Assembly (NCBI GenBank): GCA_900321655.1
Contig: ONWU01000006.1
Coordinates: 26,944 to 90,943 of the forward strand
DNA from: an uncultured Bacteroidales bacterium
GTDB taxonomy: Bacteria; Bacteroidota; Bacteroidia; Bacteroidales; UBA932
Direction: 5' to 3'
DNA length: 64,000 nucleotides
The notes under the pieces were generated by a model. That model worked only from the letters and a program-made list of their open reading frames with translations. It had not been told where the DNA came from and made no database searches. This document shows, piece after piece, positions 49,928 through 59,074 of this stretch. A program made the position numbers and the translations under genes. Positions within the stretch are counted from its first letter, which is position 1. The number at the start of each line of letters is the position of its first letter.

Positions 49928-52756
49928 ATGCCTGAGATGTCTAAAAAGTTTATCCCCAAGCACAAGGGGGATAAAAATCCCAATCCCAAGCTGTTGAAAT
50001 TTGTCCGTCACGTCACGGACCGCATTCCCGGAAAGATCAAGATGGATACGGACGCCCCGGAATACTGGGGCCTTGCCTGCATCTTCGAGGATGAAATGGA
50101 CGCCGTCACCCGGGAAGCCTCCCTGGATCTTCTGCTGGATATGCTGCCCGGCAATTTCTTCAAGGTAAGGAAGCACCACAGCTATTCCCAGCTGCACCGG
50201 ATGAATGCCCAGAAGCACTACACCCCGGACGACAAGTCCTTTGACGACCTTCTGGACAAGCTGGCCTTCTTCGGAATGCTGGAATACGACTACGGAGACC
50301 ACTACACCAACGGTCAGGGCCCGGATCCCGGCACCACCTTCAACCGGGAAGACCGGGAGTACTGGGTGCCGATGTTCGTTCCCGGCAGCGCCGAGTACAC
50401 CAATATGAACGTAGAGCTGATGGACAGGCATCCGGAGCTGGCTATGTTCTTCGAAAGGATGACCTTCCTCCCCCTGGAGAAGATTACTCCTATGGTCCCT
50501 ATGGGAGGCTCCGGCATCGGTATGCACGTGATTCCCGTGGAGAAAGCCATCTCCATGGAGAACCAGTCCATTGACATAGAGCACATTTCCTACTGGCTCA
50601 AAAAGTACGAAGGCCACCTGGGCGTTGGCATCTGCAGCTGCCGCTACGGCCGGAAAAAACTGGACGAAGGCTGCGCCGACGACTACCGGGACTGGTGCAT
50701 CGGCGTAGGAGACATGGCCGATTACCTGAGGGAAACCGGCCGCGGCCACGACATTACTTATGATGAGGCGATGGCCATCCTCAAAAAGGCCGAAGACCAC
50801 GGTTTCGTACATCAGGTCACCAATATCGACGGAGAGGGCAAGATCTTCGCCATCTGCAACTGCAATGTCAAGATTTGCAACGCCCTCAGAACCAGCCAGT
50901 TGTTCAATACGCCCAATATGTCCCGCAGCGCCTATGTGGCCGAGGTAGACCCGAAGAACTGCGTGGCCTGCGGCCGATGCGTGGAGTACTGCCCCGCCGG
51001 CGCCGTGAAGCTGGGCCAGAAGCTGTGCACCCAGCACGGCCCCCAGACGTATCCCAAGCAGGAACTGCCGGATGCATCGGCCTGGGGTCCCCACAAATGG
51101 ACGGAAGACTACCGGGACAAGAACCGCATCAACTGCTATCCTACCGGCACCGCCCCCTGCAAGACAGCCTGCCCCGCGCACATTGCCGTGCAGGGATATC
51201 TGAAGAAGGCGGCCGAGGGCAAGTATACCGAGGCCCTGGAACTCATCAAGCGGGAGAATCCCTTCCCCGCCGTCTGCGGCCGCATCTGCAACCGCCGCTG
51301 CGAGGACGCCTGCACCCGCGGCACCATAGACCGCGCGGTGGCCATCGACGCCGTCAAGAAATTCCTGGCCGACAGGGATCTGAAGGCCGAAACCCGCTTC
51401 GTACCGGAGGTGAACATCTGCTCCAATGTGGAGGAGCGCTGGCCGCAGAAGATCGCCATCATCGGCGGCGGCCCGGCCGGCATGAGCTGCGCCAACTACC
51501 TGGCCACCATGGGCTACAAGCCTACGGTGTTTGAAAAGAACGAGGAGCCCGGCGGCATGCTCCGCTACGGCATTCCTTCCTACAAGCTGGACAAGGCCGT
51601 CATCAAGGCCGAGATTGATATCATGAAGGAGATTGGCGTAGAGGTGAAAACCGGCGTGGAAGTGGGCAAGGACATCACCATCGCCCAGCTCCGCGAGCAG
51701 GGCTACAAGGCCTTCTACATAGCCATCGGCTGCCAGGGAGGAAAGCTTCCCGGCATCCCCGGAGAGACGCTGGAAGGCACCACCACCGCCATCGATTTCC
51801 TGCACAAGGCCAACTGCGGAGACGTAAAGGTCTCCGGCAAGGTGGTTGTTGTGGGCGGCGGCAACGTGGCCATTGACGCGGCCCGCGTGGCCAAGAGAAG
51901 CGGCGCTTCCGAAGTTACCATGCTGTCCCTGGAGACGGAAGACATCATGCCCGCCTCCCTGGAAGAAAGGATGGAAGCCCGCGAAGACGGAGTGGTCCTG
52001 AACCCCGGCTGGGGTCCGAAGGAAGTGCTGGGAGAGGACAAAGTCTCCGGCATCGTCTTCAAAAAGTGCACGTCCGTTTTCAACGCAGAGCACAAGTTTG
52101 CCCCGGAGTACGACGAGAACGAGCTCATCACCCTGGAGGCAGACCTTGTTATCTTCGCCATCGGCCAGACCGTCATCCTGAAGGATCTTCTGAAGGATAC
52201 CAAGGTGGAATTCTTCCGCGGAGTATACCCCGTGGCCGACAAGCTCACCTACCAGACGGCCGAGCCGGATATCTTCGTGGGAGGAGATGTCTTCACCGGT
52301 CCCAAGTTTGCCATCGACGCCATCGCCGCCGGCAAGGAGGCTGCCGAAAGCCTGCACCGCTTTGTGCAGAACGGGCATATGACCATCGGCCGCAACCGCC
52401 GGGACTTCATTGAACTGAACAAGCAGGATATCCTGGTAGAATCCTACGACAACGGTTCCCGTCAGGATCCGGGTGTGGTGCCTGTGAAAACCCAGTTCGA
52501 AGAGTACCACGGAACGCTCACGGAAGAGCAGGTGCGCAAGGAGACGGCCCGCTGTCTCAGCTGCGGCGCCTCCGTAGTGGACCAGAACCGCTGCATCGGC
52601 TGCGGCGTCTGCACCACCAAGTGCGCCTTCGACGCCATCCACCTGCACCGCGTCCATCCCGAAGCCTCTGTGATGCGCACCTCCGAGAACAAGTTCGACG
52701 GCATCCTTCCGTATATGATCAAACGTACCGGAAAGATCCTGTTCAAGAAGAAATAG
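49928..52756 (+). CDS. Multi-FeS, FAD/NAD(P)-dependent oxidoreductase
   Basis: A 942-residue protein. Residues about 235-330 contain a Cys-rich ferredoxin-like region (CSCRYGRKKLDEGC, then ICNCNVKIC). A first 4Fe-4S site, NCVACGRCVEYCPAG, is near residue 345. The GltD/dihydropyrimidine dehydrogenase-type domain (APCKTACPAHIAVQGY, then CGRICNRRCEDAC) is at 410-465. The FAD loop IIGGGPAGMSCA is near 512, and the NAD(P) loop VVVGGGNVAIDAA near 640. A last 4Fe-4S site, NRCIGCGVCTTKCAFDA, is near 890. It could pass electrons between NAD(P)H and ferredoxin; the N-terminal ~230 residues are unfamiliar. It lies between hypB and hypA. Confidence 0.85.
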   Translation: MPEMSKKFIPKHKGDKNPNPKLLKFVRHVTDRIPGKIKMDTDAPEYWGLACIFEDEMDAVTREASLDLLLDMLPGNFFKVRKHHSYSQLHRMNAQKHYTPDDKSFDDLLDKLAFFGMLEYDYGDHYTNGQGPDPGTTFNREDREYWVPMFVPGSAEYTNMNVELMDRHPELAMFFERMTFLPLEKITPMVPMGGSGIGMHVIPVEKAISMENQSIDIEHISYWLKKYEGHLGVGICSCRYGRKKLDEGCADDYRDWCIGVGDMADYLRETGRGHDITYDEAMAILKKAEDHGFVHQVTNIDGEGKIFAICNCNVKICNALRTSQLFNTPNMSRSAYVAEVDPKNCVACGRCVEYCPAGAVKLGQKLCTQHGPQTYPKQELPDASAWGPHKWTEDYRDKNRINCYPTGTAPCKTACPAHIAVQGYLKKAAEGKYTEALELIKRENPFPAVCGRICNRRCEDACTRGTIDRAVAIDAVKKFLADRDLKAETRFVPEVNICSNVEERWPQKIAIIGGGPAGMSCANYLATMGYKPTVFEKNEEPGGMLRYGIPSYKLDKAVIKAEIDIMKEIGVEVKTGVEVGKDITIAQLREQGYKAFYIAIGCQGGKLPGIPGETLEGTTTAIDFLHKANCGDVKVSGKVVVVGGGNVAIDAARVAKRSGASEVTMLSLETEDIMPASLEERMEAREDGVVLNPGWGPKEVLGEDKVSGIVFKKCTSVFNAEHKFAPEYDENELITLEADLVIFAIGQTVILKDLLKDTKVEFFRGVYPVADKLTYQTAEPDIFVGGDVFTGPKFAIDAIAAGKEAAESLHRFVQNGHMTIGRNRRDFIELNKQDILVESYDNGSRQDPGVVPVKTQFEEYHGTLTEEQVRKETARCLSCGASVVDQNRCIGCGVCTTKCAFDAIHLHRVHPEASVMRTSENKFDGILPYMIKRTGKILFKKK

Positions 52757-52757
52757 G

Positions 52758-53099
52758 ATGCACGAACTGGGAATTGTGTTCTATATTATCCGTGACGTCA
52801 AGAAGGCGGCACAGGAGCACGGTGTGGAGCACGTGAACGCCGTCGTGATGAATATCGGAGAGGTGTCCACGGTGGTGCCGGAGTACCTGACGGACTGCTG
52901 GAGATGGGCGGCGGACAAAGAGGATGTCCTGCGGGGCTGCGAGCTCAAGTGCAACATCCTGCCGGCCGTTACCACCTGCAACGCCTGCGGAAAGGAATAC
53001 CCCACCGTACAGCACGGCATCCGATGCCCGTACTGCGGCAGTGAAGACACGGTTCTGAAGTGCGGTAACGAAGTAGAAATCAAAGAATTAGAAGTTTAA
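52758..53099 (+). CDS. hypA: Nickel-binding metallochaperone HypA
   Basis: A 113-residue HypA: the nickel-binding N-terminus MHE, including His2, and the zinc site CNACGKEY followed by CPYCGSED (residues about 73-97) are intact. It works with HypB to load nickel. The gene starts one base after the oxidoreductase stop, and the DUF5692 gene follows 32 bases later. A nickel-enzyme partner is not visible in this window. Confidence 0.93.
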   Translation: MHELGIVFYIIRDVKKAAQEHGVEHVNAVVMNIGEVSTVVPEYLTDCWRWAADKEDVLRGCELKCNILPAVTTCNACGKEYPTVQHGIRCPYCGSEDTVLKCGNEVEIKELEV

Positions 53100-53131
53100 A
53101 ACTTATAAACCAATCAAACAAAATCTAAACT

Positions 53132-54229
53132 ATGTTCTTTCAAGTTTATGGGGCTAATGCCCTTTCCCAGTGGGGAATGCTCATCGTGGTCCTTCTGGGC
53201 CTGATTCTCCTCAATGAATTTGCCCGCCGCACGAAGCTGGGCGGCATCATCACCTTCCTGGCCATTCCGCTGGGCCTCACCGCCTACTTCCTGGCCATCT
53301 GGTGGGGTGTCCGTACCGGTGCCCAGTGGGCCCTGGAAAACCAGACGCACGTCTATATGCAGGGCTGGTTCCACTATGCCAAGCTGTACGCCGCCACCGC
53401 CGGCTGTATCGGCTTCATGATGATCAAGTACAAATGGGGCATCGGCGCCAAGCACTGGTTCAAGCCCTTCCCCTTTGTGATTGTGGGCATCAACATCCTC
53501 ATCGCCTGCGTATCGGACTTCGAGAGCGCCGTAATGGGCTGGAACAAGTGGTGGCTCACCTCTGAGGGCGTCTGGCAGTATGGCGGCTGGCACAATGTGA
53601 TGAACGGCGTAGCCGGTCTGATCAACATCATGTGCATGACCGCCTGGTGGAACGTCTATCCTTCCAAGGACAAGAAGGATATGATCTGGGCCGATATGAC
53701 CTGGGTGTACATCGTCATCTACGACATCTGGAACTTCGCCTATACGTACAACTGCCTGCCTACGCACAGCTGGTACTGCGGTATCGCCCTGCTGCTGGCC
53801 CCCACCGTGGCTGCCCTGCTGTGGAACCGCGGCGGCTGGATCCAGAACCGCGCCAACACCCTGGCTATCTGGTGCATGTTTGCCCAGGTATTCCCCCTGT
53901 TCCAGGAAACCTTCAAGAACGGTCAGCAGTGGTTCAGCTGGGCCACCCTGCCGGTGCTCTATCCCGAAGGTGTGGATACCATCGCCAAGCTCTATGAGGC
54001 TGCCGGCGGTGAGGCTGCAACCGTAGGAACCACCGTGGATCCTTCCGTTGTGGCTGCCAATCCCACGATGATGATCGTGATCAGCGCCCTGGCCCTGGTA
54101 ACCAACATCATCGCCATCTGCTACATCATCTCTGTCTCCCGCAAGCGTCACATCAACCCCTACAAGGAAGATGTCTTCGTGGACCAGAAGTACTACAAGG
54201 ATGCCATGGCCCGCGCTGTGGTGGACTAA
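53132..54229 (+). CDS. DUF5692 multi-pass membrane protein
   Basis: A 365-residue membrane protein with eight or more hydrophobic segments. It resembles the DUF5692 family, judged by blocks such as ALSQWGMLIVVLLGLILLNE, FHYAKLYAATAGCIGFM and YVIVYDIWNFAYTYNCLPTHSWYCG. There are several conserved-looking Trp, Tyr and His residues within or close to membrane segments. Function is unknown. Operon position after hypB, a redox flavoprotein and hypA suggests a membrane partner of that electron-transfer system. A strong terminator follows. Confidence 0.65.
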   Translation: MFFQVYGANALSQWGMLIVVLLGLILLNEFARRTKLGGIITFLAIPLGLTAYFLAIWWGVRTGAQWALENQTHVYMQGWFHYAKLYAATAGCIGFMMIKYKWGIGAKHWFKPFPFVIVGINILIACVSDFESAVMGWNKWWLTSEGVWQYGGWHNVMNGVAGLINIMCMTAWWNVYPSKDKKDMIWADMTWVYIVIYDIWNFAYTYNCLPTHSWYCGIALLLAPTVAALLWNRGGWIQNRANTLAIWCMFAQVFPLFQETFKNGQQWFSWATLPVLYPEGVDTIAKLYEAAGGEAATVGTTVDPSVVAANPTMMIVISALALVTNIIAICYIISVSRKRHINPYKEDVFVDQKYYKDAMARAVVD

Positions 54230-54250
54230 AATCATCCTTTATTCCCTTTC

Positions 54251-54279
54251 AGGAGGCCCCTTCCGGGCCTCCTTTTTTT
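54251..54279 (+). terminator. Terminator of the hypB-DUF5692 operon
   Basis: Stem AGGAGGCCC / GGGCCTCCT with loop CTTCC and a run of seven T residues (54273-54279). Confidence 0.9.
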
Positions 54280-54299
54280 GTCCCCTGCGAATTATTCAC

Positions 54300-54307
54300 T
54301 ATCTTTG
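54300..54307 (+). promoter_or_regulatory. -7 box for glpABC
   Basis: TATCTTTG (TAnnTTTG), 27 bases upstream of ATG 54335. Confidence 0.6.
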
Positions 54308-54334
54308 ACTGTTTATTTACGCACGTATACTAAA

Positions 54335-55945
54335 ATGAACCCTAACGAATTTGACGTAATCATCATCGGAGGCGGTATAACCGGAGCCGGAACGCAGAGA
54401 GACTGCGCCATGCGCGGGCTGCGGACGCTCCTGGTAGACCGTTCGGACATAGCCACCGGCGCCACCGGCCGAAACCACGGCCTGCTGCACTCCGGTGCCC
54501 GCTACGCAGTAAGCGACCCGGAATCGGCCGCCGAATGCATCCGGGAAAATATGATCCTGAGAAAAGTGGCCGCCCACTGCATCGATGAAAGCGATGGCCT
54601 GTTCGTCACCCTCCCCGAAGACGACCTGGACTATCAGAAAACCTTTGTACAGGCCTGCCACAATGCCGGTATCCGGGCAGATATCATAGACCCGGAACTG
54701 GCCCGCCGGCTGGAACCGGCCGTGAACCCGGATATCATCGGCGCCGTCCGCGTGCCGGACTGCAGCGTGGATCCTTTCCGCCTGTGCGCCGCCAATATGC
54801 TGGATGCCAAGCTTCACGGAGGACAGGTGCGCCTGCATACGGACGTGACGGGCATCATCAAGGAAGGAAATACCGTCAAAGGCATCCGGACGCACAACCG
54901 CAACACCGGAGAAGACAAAGATTTCTACGCACCCATCGTGGTGAATGCCAGCGGCGTCTGGGGCCAGGAAATTGCCCAGATGGCCGGAGTGAAGGTGGGA
55001 ATGTTCCCGGCCAAGGGCTCCCTCCTTATCTTTGCCCATCGGGTGAACAATATGGTCATCAACCGCTGCCGCAAGCCCTCCAACGCAGATATTCTGGTTC
55101 CCGGAGACACCGTGTGCATCGTGGGAACCACTTCTTCCCGCATTCCGCTGGAAGAGTGCAGAAACGTAGCCGTCACCCCGGACGAGGTAACGCTCCTGAT
55201 CACAGAAGGCATCAAGATGGCTCCGCGCCTCTCCTCCACCCGCATCCTCCGGGCATACGCCGGCGTGCGCCCGCTCGTAAGTGCCGATGACGACCCTTCC
55301 GGCCGCAACATCTCCCGCGGCATCGTCTGCCTGGACCACGAAACCCGCGACGGCGTGAAAGGCTTTATCACCATCACCGGAGGCAAGCTCACCAGCTACC
55401 GCCTGATGGCCGAAATGGCCACGGACCTGGTGTGTCGCAAACTGGGGGTGGACAAGGCCTGCGAAACCGCCATCGCTCCCCTGCCGGGCTCCGAAGAGGG
55501 TTCCTATGAGGAAGTAGCCAAAAAGATTTGGGAAAATCCCACCACGGCCCAGAAAGCCGCCGCCGCCCGGATGGGCAGCCGTGTCTCCCGCATCCGCAGC
55601 GCCGACCGCCGGGATGAGGCCCTCATCTGCGAATGCGAACAGGTATCGATGGGAGAAATCAACGCCGCCATAGACCGTCTGGAGGCTTCCACCCTCACAG
55701 ACCTCCGCCGCCGTACGCGCGTGGGAATGGGCACCTGCCAGGGTGAATTCTGCGCCTGCCGGGCCGCCGGCCTGCTGGCCAAGGCCCACGGCTGCATCCA
55801 GAAGGAAAGGGAAGACATCGATTACTTCCTCCAGGAGCGCTGGAAGGGCAACTTCCCCATCGGCTGGGGAGATACCCTCAGAGAGGCGGAATATACACAA
55901 TGGGTTTATAAACACGTATTAGGCATATGCGATTCGATACAGTAA
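54335..55945 (+). CDS. glpA: Anaerobic glycerol-3-phosphate dehydrogenase subunit A
   Basis: A 536-residue flavoprotein close to the usual GlpA length (about 540). ATG 54335 gives MNPNEFDVIIIGGGITG, with the FAD loop at the very start. Substrate-binding blocks GATGRNHGLLHSGARYA and ARILRAYAGVRPL-like RILRAYAGVRPL are present. A C-terminal BFD-like [2Fe-2S] domain has LICECEQVSM and GMGTCQGEFCACR. It oxidises glycerol-3-phosphate to dihydroxyacetone phosphate with GlpB and GlpC, passing electrons to quinone. Its 3' end overlaps glpB by 19 bases. Confidence 0.95.
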   Translation: MNPNEFDVIIIGGGITGAGTQRDCAMRGLRTLLVDRSDIATGATGRNHGLLHSGARYAVSDPESAAECIRENMILRKVAAHCIDESDGLFVTLPEDDLDYQKTFVQACHNAGIRADIIDPELARRLEPAVNPDIIGAVRVPDCSVDPFRLCAANMLDAKLHGGQVRLHTDVTGIIKEGNTVKGIRTHNRNTGEDKDFYAPIVVNASGVWGQEIAQMAGVKVGMFPAKGSLLIFAHRVNNMVINRCRKPSNADILVPGDTVCIVGTTSSRIPLEECRNVAVTPDEVTLLITEGIKMAPRLSSTRILRAYAGVRPLVSADDDPSGRNISRGIVCLDHETRDGVKGFITITGGKLTSYRLMAEMATDLVCRKLGVDKACETAIAPLPGSEEGSYEEVAKKIWENPTTAQKAAAARMGSRVSRIRSADRRDEALICECEQVSMGEINAAIDRLEASTLTDLRRRTRVGMGTCQGEFCACRAAGLLAKAHGCIQKEREDIDYFLQERWKGNFPIGWGDTLREAEYTQWVYKHVLGICDSIQ

Positions 55946-57051
55946 TAGTGGGAGGCGGTCTGGCAGGACTGGTAGCAGGCATCAGCCTGCTCAAGGCCGG
56001 CCGCAGCACCGCCATCGTGAGCACGGGGCAGAATGCCCTGCACTTCTTCTCGGGCTGCTTCGAATCCTTCCAGGAGGCGCCTCCGGAGGTTCTCAGCCTC
56101 TTCTCCGAGGCCGGCATCCGGCTTCACTACAAGCCCGGCGTGCGCCTGATGCCCATGGGCACCTTCAAGGAATCGGCCCTCTCCCTGGAAGACGTGAGTC
56201 TCTTCCCCACCCCGCAGTTCGGAAAGCGGGTGCTGGTGATCAACTTCATGGGCTACCACGATTTCTTCTCCTCTTTCCTGGCCGAAGGGCTGGAGAAACA
56301 GGGGATGGAATGCCGCATCCGTTTCCTCAATCTGGGAGAACTCACCCAGCCGGAACTGGGGCCCAACGAGATGCGCGCCGTACAGATTGCCCGCAAGATG
56401 GACGATGTCTGGGAAAAGGTGGTGCAGGAAGTTCGTGTGCTCCTCAAGGACGAAGACACTGTGGTGCTGCCGCAGGTTTTCGGCCTCAAAGATCCGTCCG
56501 TTCCAGACCGCATCCGGCAAAACATTCCCGCACAGGTGGTGTTTGCCGGCACCCTGCCGCCCTCTGTTCCCGGCATCCGCACGCAGATGCAGCTGAGAAA
56601 ACGCTTCGAAGTGCTGGGCGGTACCTATCTGATGGGAGACCGCGTCACCGGCGCCCACGTGTTTGAAGACAGGGTTCAGAATGTGGTTACCAAACATCTG
56701 GACCGCCATTACCTGGAAGCAGACCATTTCATCCTGGCCAGCGGAAGCTTCTTCTCCAAGGGCCTGGTGAGCAATCCCTTCAAGATTTACGAGCCCCTGT
56801 TCGAGCTGGATATGGACTACAACCAGGACCGCAACGCCTGGTACAATCCCACCTTTGCCGGAGCCCAGCCCTATATGGGCTTTGGCGTGAAAACGGATGA
56901 AAACCTTCGGCCCACTCGAAAGGGCGTTCCCCTGAAGAACCTCTATGTCATCGGTTCCATCCTGGGAGAAACCCATCCGGAACTGGGAAGCGGGGCGGGG
57001 CTGGCCATTCGAAGCGCCCTCAAGGCAAGCGAGCTCATTACCAAGGAATAG
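55927..57051 (+). CDS. glpB: Anaerobic glycerol-3-phosphate dehydrogenase subunit B
   Basis: A 374-residue FAD-binding subunit of the GlpABC complex, somewhat shorter than the E. coli protein (about 419). The FAD loop VIVGGGLAGLVAG lies at residues 6-18, followed by NALHFFSGCFESF. The C-terminal IGSILGETHPELGSGAGLAI block is the second flavin-contact motif. The start overlaps glpA by 19 bases and glpC begins four bases after the stop, so the three genes form one operon in the expected order. Confidence 0.92.
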   Translation: MRFDTVIVGGGLAGLVAGISLLKAGRSTAIVSTGQNALHFFSGCFESFQEAPPEVLSLFSEAGIRLHYKPGVRLMPMGTFKESALSLEDVSLFPTPQFGKRVLVINFMGYHDFFSSFLAEGLEKQGMECRIRFLNLGELTQPELGPNEMRAVQIARKMDDVWEKVVQEVRVLLKDEDTVVLPQVFGLKDPSVPDRIRQNIPAQVVFAGTLPPSVPGIRTQMQLRKRFEVLGGTYLMGDRVTGAHVFEDRVQNVVTKHLDRHYLEADHFILASGSFFSKGLVSNPFKIYEPLFELDMDYNQDRNAWYNPTFAGAQPYMGFGVKTDENLRPTRKGVPLKNLYVIGSILGETHPELGSGAGLAIRSALKASELITKE

Positions 57052-57055
57052 CATC

Positions 57056-58270
57056 ATGTATCAGGAGTTTACGGAGAGCCGGTACAATTTTGAAGAATGT
57101 ACCAAGTGCACCGTCTGTACGGCCTTCTGTCCGGTCTTGCAGGCGAATCCCCGGTATCCCGGTCCCAAGCAGGCCGGGCCCGACGGGGAGCGCCTCCGTC
57201 TGAGGGACCCGAACTTCTTCGACGAGTCCCTCAAATACTGCCTCAATTGCAAGCGCTGCGAAGTCTGGTGCCCTTCAGAAGTGAAAGTGGCAGACCTGAT
57301 CCAGTCGGCCCGCCTCAAATACGACTCCTCCCCCATCAAGCTTCGGGACCGCATCCTGGCTTCTACAGACTTTATGGGCAAGCTGGCGCGGCCGGTGGCT
57401 CCGGTGGTGAACGTCGTCACGGGCCTTCCGCTGGCCAAATCGGCCATGGATGCCATGCTCAAGATAGACCGGCACCGCACCTTCCCGCAGTATTCGGCCT
57501 CCAGCTTCGAGTTCTGGCTCAAGCGCCGGCACAAAGAGCAGGCCCTTTTTGACGAGCAGGTGGCCTATTTCCACGGCTGCTATGTCAACTACAACTATCC
57601 CCAGCTGGGAAAAGACCTGGTGAAGGTGCTCAATGCCCTGGGCATCGGTGTCCAGCTGCTGGACGGAGAAAAATGCTGCGGCATCGCCCTCATCAGCAAT
57701 CGGCTCACCAAAGAGGCCACCCGGAATGCCCGGCACAACGTGGCCGTTCTGGAAAAAGCGGTGGAGAAAGGGCTCAAGGTGGTCACTACCTCTTCCACCT
57801 GTACGCTAACCATGCGGGAAGAGTATCCCAGCCTTCTGGGAGTAGACAACGCTTCGGTCAGGGAATCCATCATCATGGCCACCCGCTTTATCTACGAGAA
57901 ACTGGAGCACGGCGCCACCCTCCCCTTCCGTTCGGATTTCCACAAGAGAGTGGCCTACCACACGCCCTGCCACATGCAGCGCCTGGGCTGGGGCATCTTC
58001 ACGGAGAAACTCCTCAGGATGATCCCCGGTCTGGAACTGGTGGTACTGGACAGCGCCTGCTGCGGCATAGGCGGCACCTACGGCTTCAAGAAGGAGAACT
58101 ACAAAACCTCCCAGTCTGTAGGAGAGGCTCTTTTCGAACAAATCCGCAGCGTGAACCCCGAGGTAGTGGCCTGTGACTGTGAAACCTGCAAGTGGCAGAT
58201 AGAAATGTCCACCGGCTACACGGTCCAGAACCCCATCTCTATCCTGGCCGAAGCGCTCTCCACCGAATAG
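57056..58270 (+). CDS. glpC: Anaerobic glycerol-3-phosphate dehydrogenase subunit C
   Basis: A 404-residue iron-sulfur membrane-associated subunit that carries electrons from GlpAB to menaquinone. Start ATG 57056 lies just after glpB. Two 4Fe-4S binding sets, CTKCTVCTAFCP and CLNCKRCEVWCP, occupy residues about 13-75. Two CCG domains follow (CCGIAL near residue 205 and CCGIGGTYG near 337, then CDCETCKWQIE). All Cys of these sites are intact. The operon ends here; a hairpin shared with convergent glpF follows. Confidence 0.95.
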   Translation: MYQEFTESRYNFEECTKCTVCTAFCPVLQANPRYPGPKQAGPDGERLRLRDPNFFDESLKYCLNCKRCEVWCPSEVKVADLIQSARLKYDSSPIKLRDRILASTDFMGKLARPVAPVVNVVTGLPLAKSAMDAMLKIDRHRTFPQYSASSFEFWLKRRHKEQALFDEQVAYFHGCYVNYNYPQLGKDLVKVLNALGIGVQLLDGEKCCGIALISNRLTKEATRNARHNVAVLEKAVEKGLKVVTTSSTCTLTMREEYPSLLGVDNASVRESIIMATRFIYEKLEHGATLPFRSDFHKRVAYHTPCHMQRLGWGIFTEKLLRMIPGLELVVLDSACCGIGGTYGFKKENYKTSQSVGEALFEQIRSVNPEVVACDCETCKWQIEMSTGYTVQNPISILAEALSTE

Positions 58271-58292
58271 CCTGATTTTCAATTACATATAA

Positions 58293-58326
58293 ATTGAGGG
58301 GTGTACCTGGAAGTGCACCCCTCAAT
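58293..58326. terminator. Bidirectional hairpin between glpC and glpF
   Basis: Arms ATTGAGGGGTG and CACCCCTCAAT form an 11-bp perfect stem with a 12-base loop. It serves both convergent operons, though no long T run follows on either side. Confidence 0.7.
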
Positions 58327-58336
58327 CTATAAAACA

Positions 58337-59074
58337 TTAATACACAAGTAAATAGATTCCAGCCGCCAGGCAGGCGCCCAGCATAGGGCCCGCAACAGGG
58401 ACCCAGCTGTAGGACCAGCCGCTGTCCCGTTTACCGGCAATGGGAAGGACGGCGTGGGCACAGCGGGGAGAGAGATCTCGGGCGGGGTTCATCGCATATC
58501 CTGTGGTGCCGCCCAGGGACATACCCAGGGCCATAATGACGCAGGTAACGGGCCAGGCGCCCAGGGCACCGGTAGAGGCATTCTGACCGCCGGCCACAAA
58601 GGCATTCCCCTGCGTGCCGATGGCAAGGATGAGGAAGACCAGCAGGCAGGTGGCGATGAATTCGCTGAGGAAGTTACGCCAGGGATTCCAGATGGCGGGC
58701 ATCGTGCAGAAGGTGCCCAGCATCACGTCCGGCTGATCGGCCGTAGCCTTGTAGTGATCCTTGTAGAAGATCCAGACCAGGCAGGCACCTACGAAACCGC
58801 CCAGCATCTGGGCCACGCAGTAGCCCAGCACCAGGTTCCAGGAGAATTTGCCCGCAATGGCCAGGCCCAGCGTCACGGCCGGGTTCAGGTGCGCACCGGA
58901 AACGGGACCGGCAATAAGCACGCCCATCATCACGGCAAAGCCCCAAGCCAGCGCAATCACTACCCAGCCTGCACCTTGTGCCTTGGATTTATTCAGAGAA
59001 CAGGCGGCGCATACGCCGTCACCAAACAGTACCAGCACCAGGGTACCGATGAATTCAAAGATATACTGTTCCAT
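58337..59074 (-). CDS. glpF: Glycerol facilitator (aquaglyceroporin)
   Basis: A 245-residue MIP channel with six membrane helices. NPA motifs: HLNPAVTLGLAIAG near residue 64 and AMNPARDLSPR near 195; the Asp after the second NPAR motif and the larger periplasmic loop mark a glycerol-conducting channel, in contrast to the AqpZ at 3358-4029. It overlaps glpK by one base (TAATG), so the kinase and facilitator are translated together. Confidence 0.95.
   Translation of the reverse strand: MEQYIFEFIGTLVLVLFGDGVCAACSLNKSKAQGAGWVVIALAWGFAVMMGVLIAGPVSGAHLNPAVTLGLAIAGKFSWNLVLGYCVAQMLGGFVGACLVWIFYKDHYKATADQPDVMLGTFCTMPAIWNPWRNFLSEFIATCLLVFLILAIGTQGNAFVAGGQNASTGALGAWPVTCVIMALGMSLGGTTGYAMNPARDLSPRCAHAVLPIAGKRDSGWSYSWVPVAGPMLGACLAAGIYLLVY

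Noticed and set aside
49239-53099. Classical hydrogenase maturation cluster
   Set aside because: HypA and HypB are clear, but no hypCDEF or hydrogenase structural genes occur in the window.
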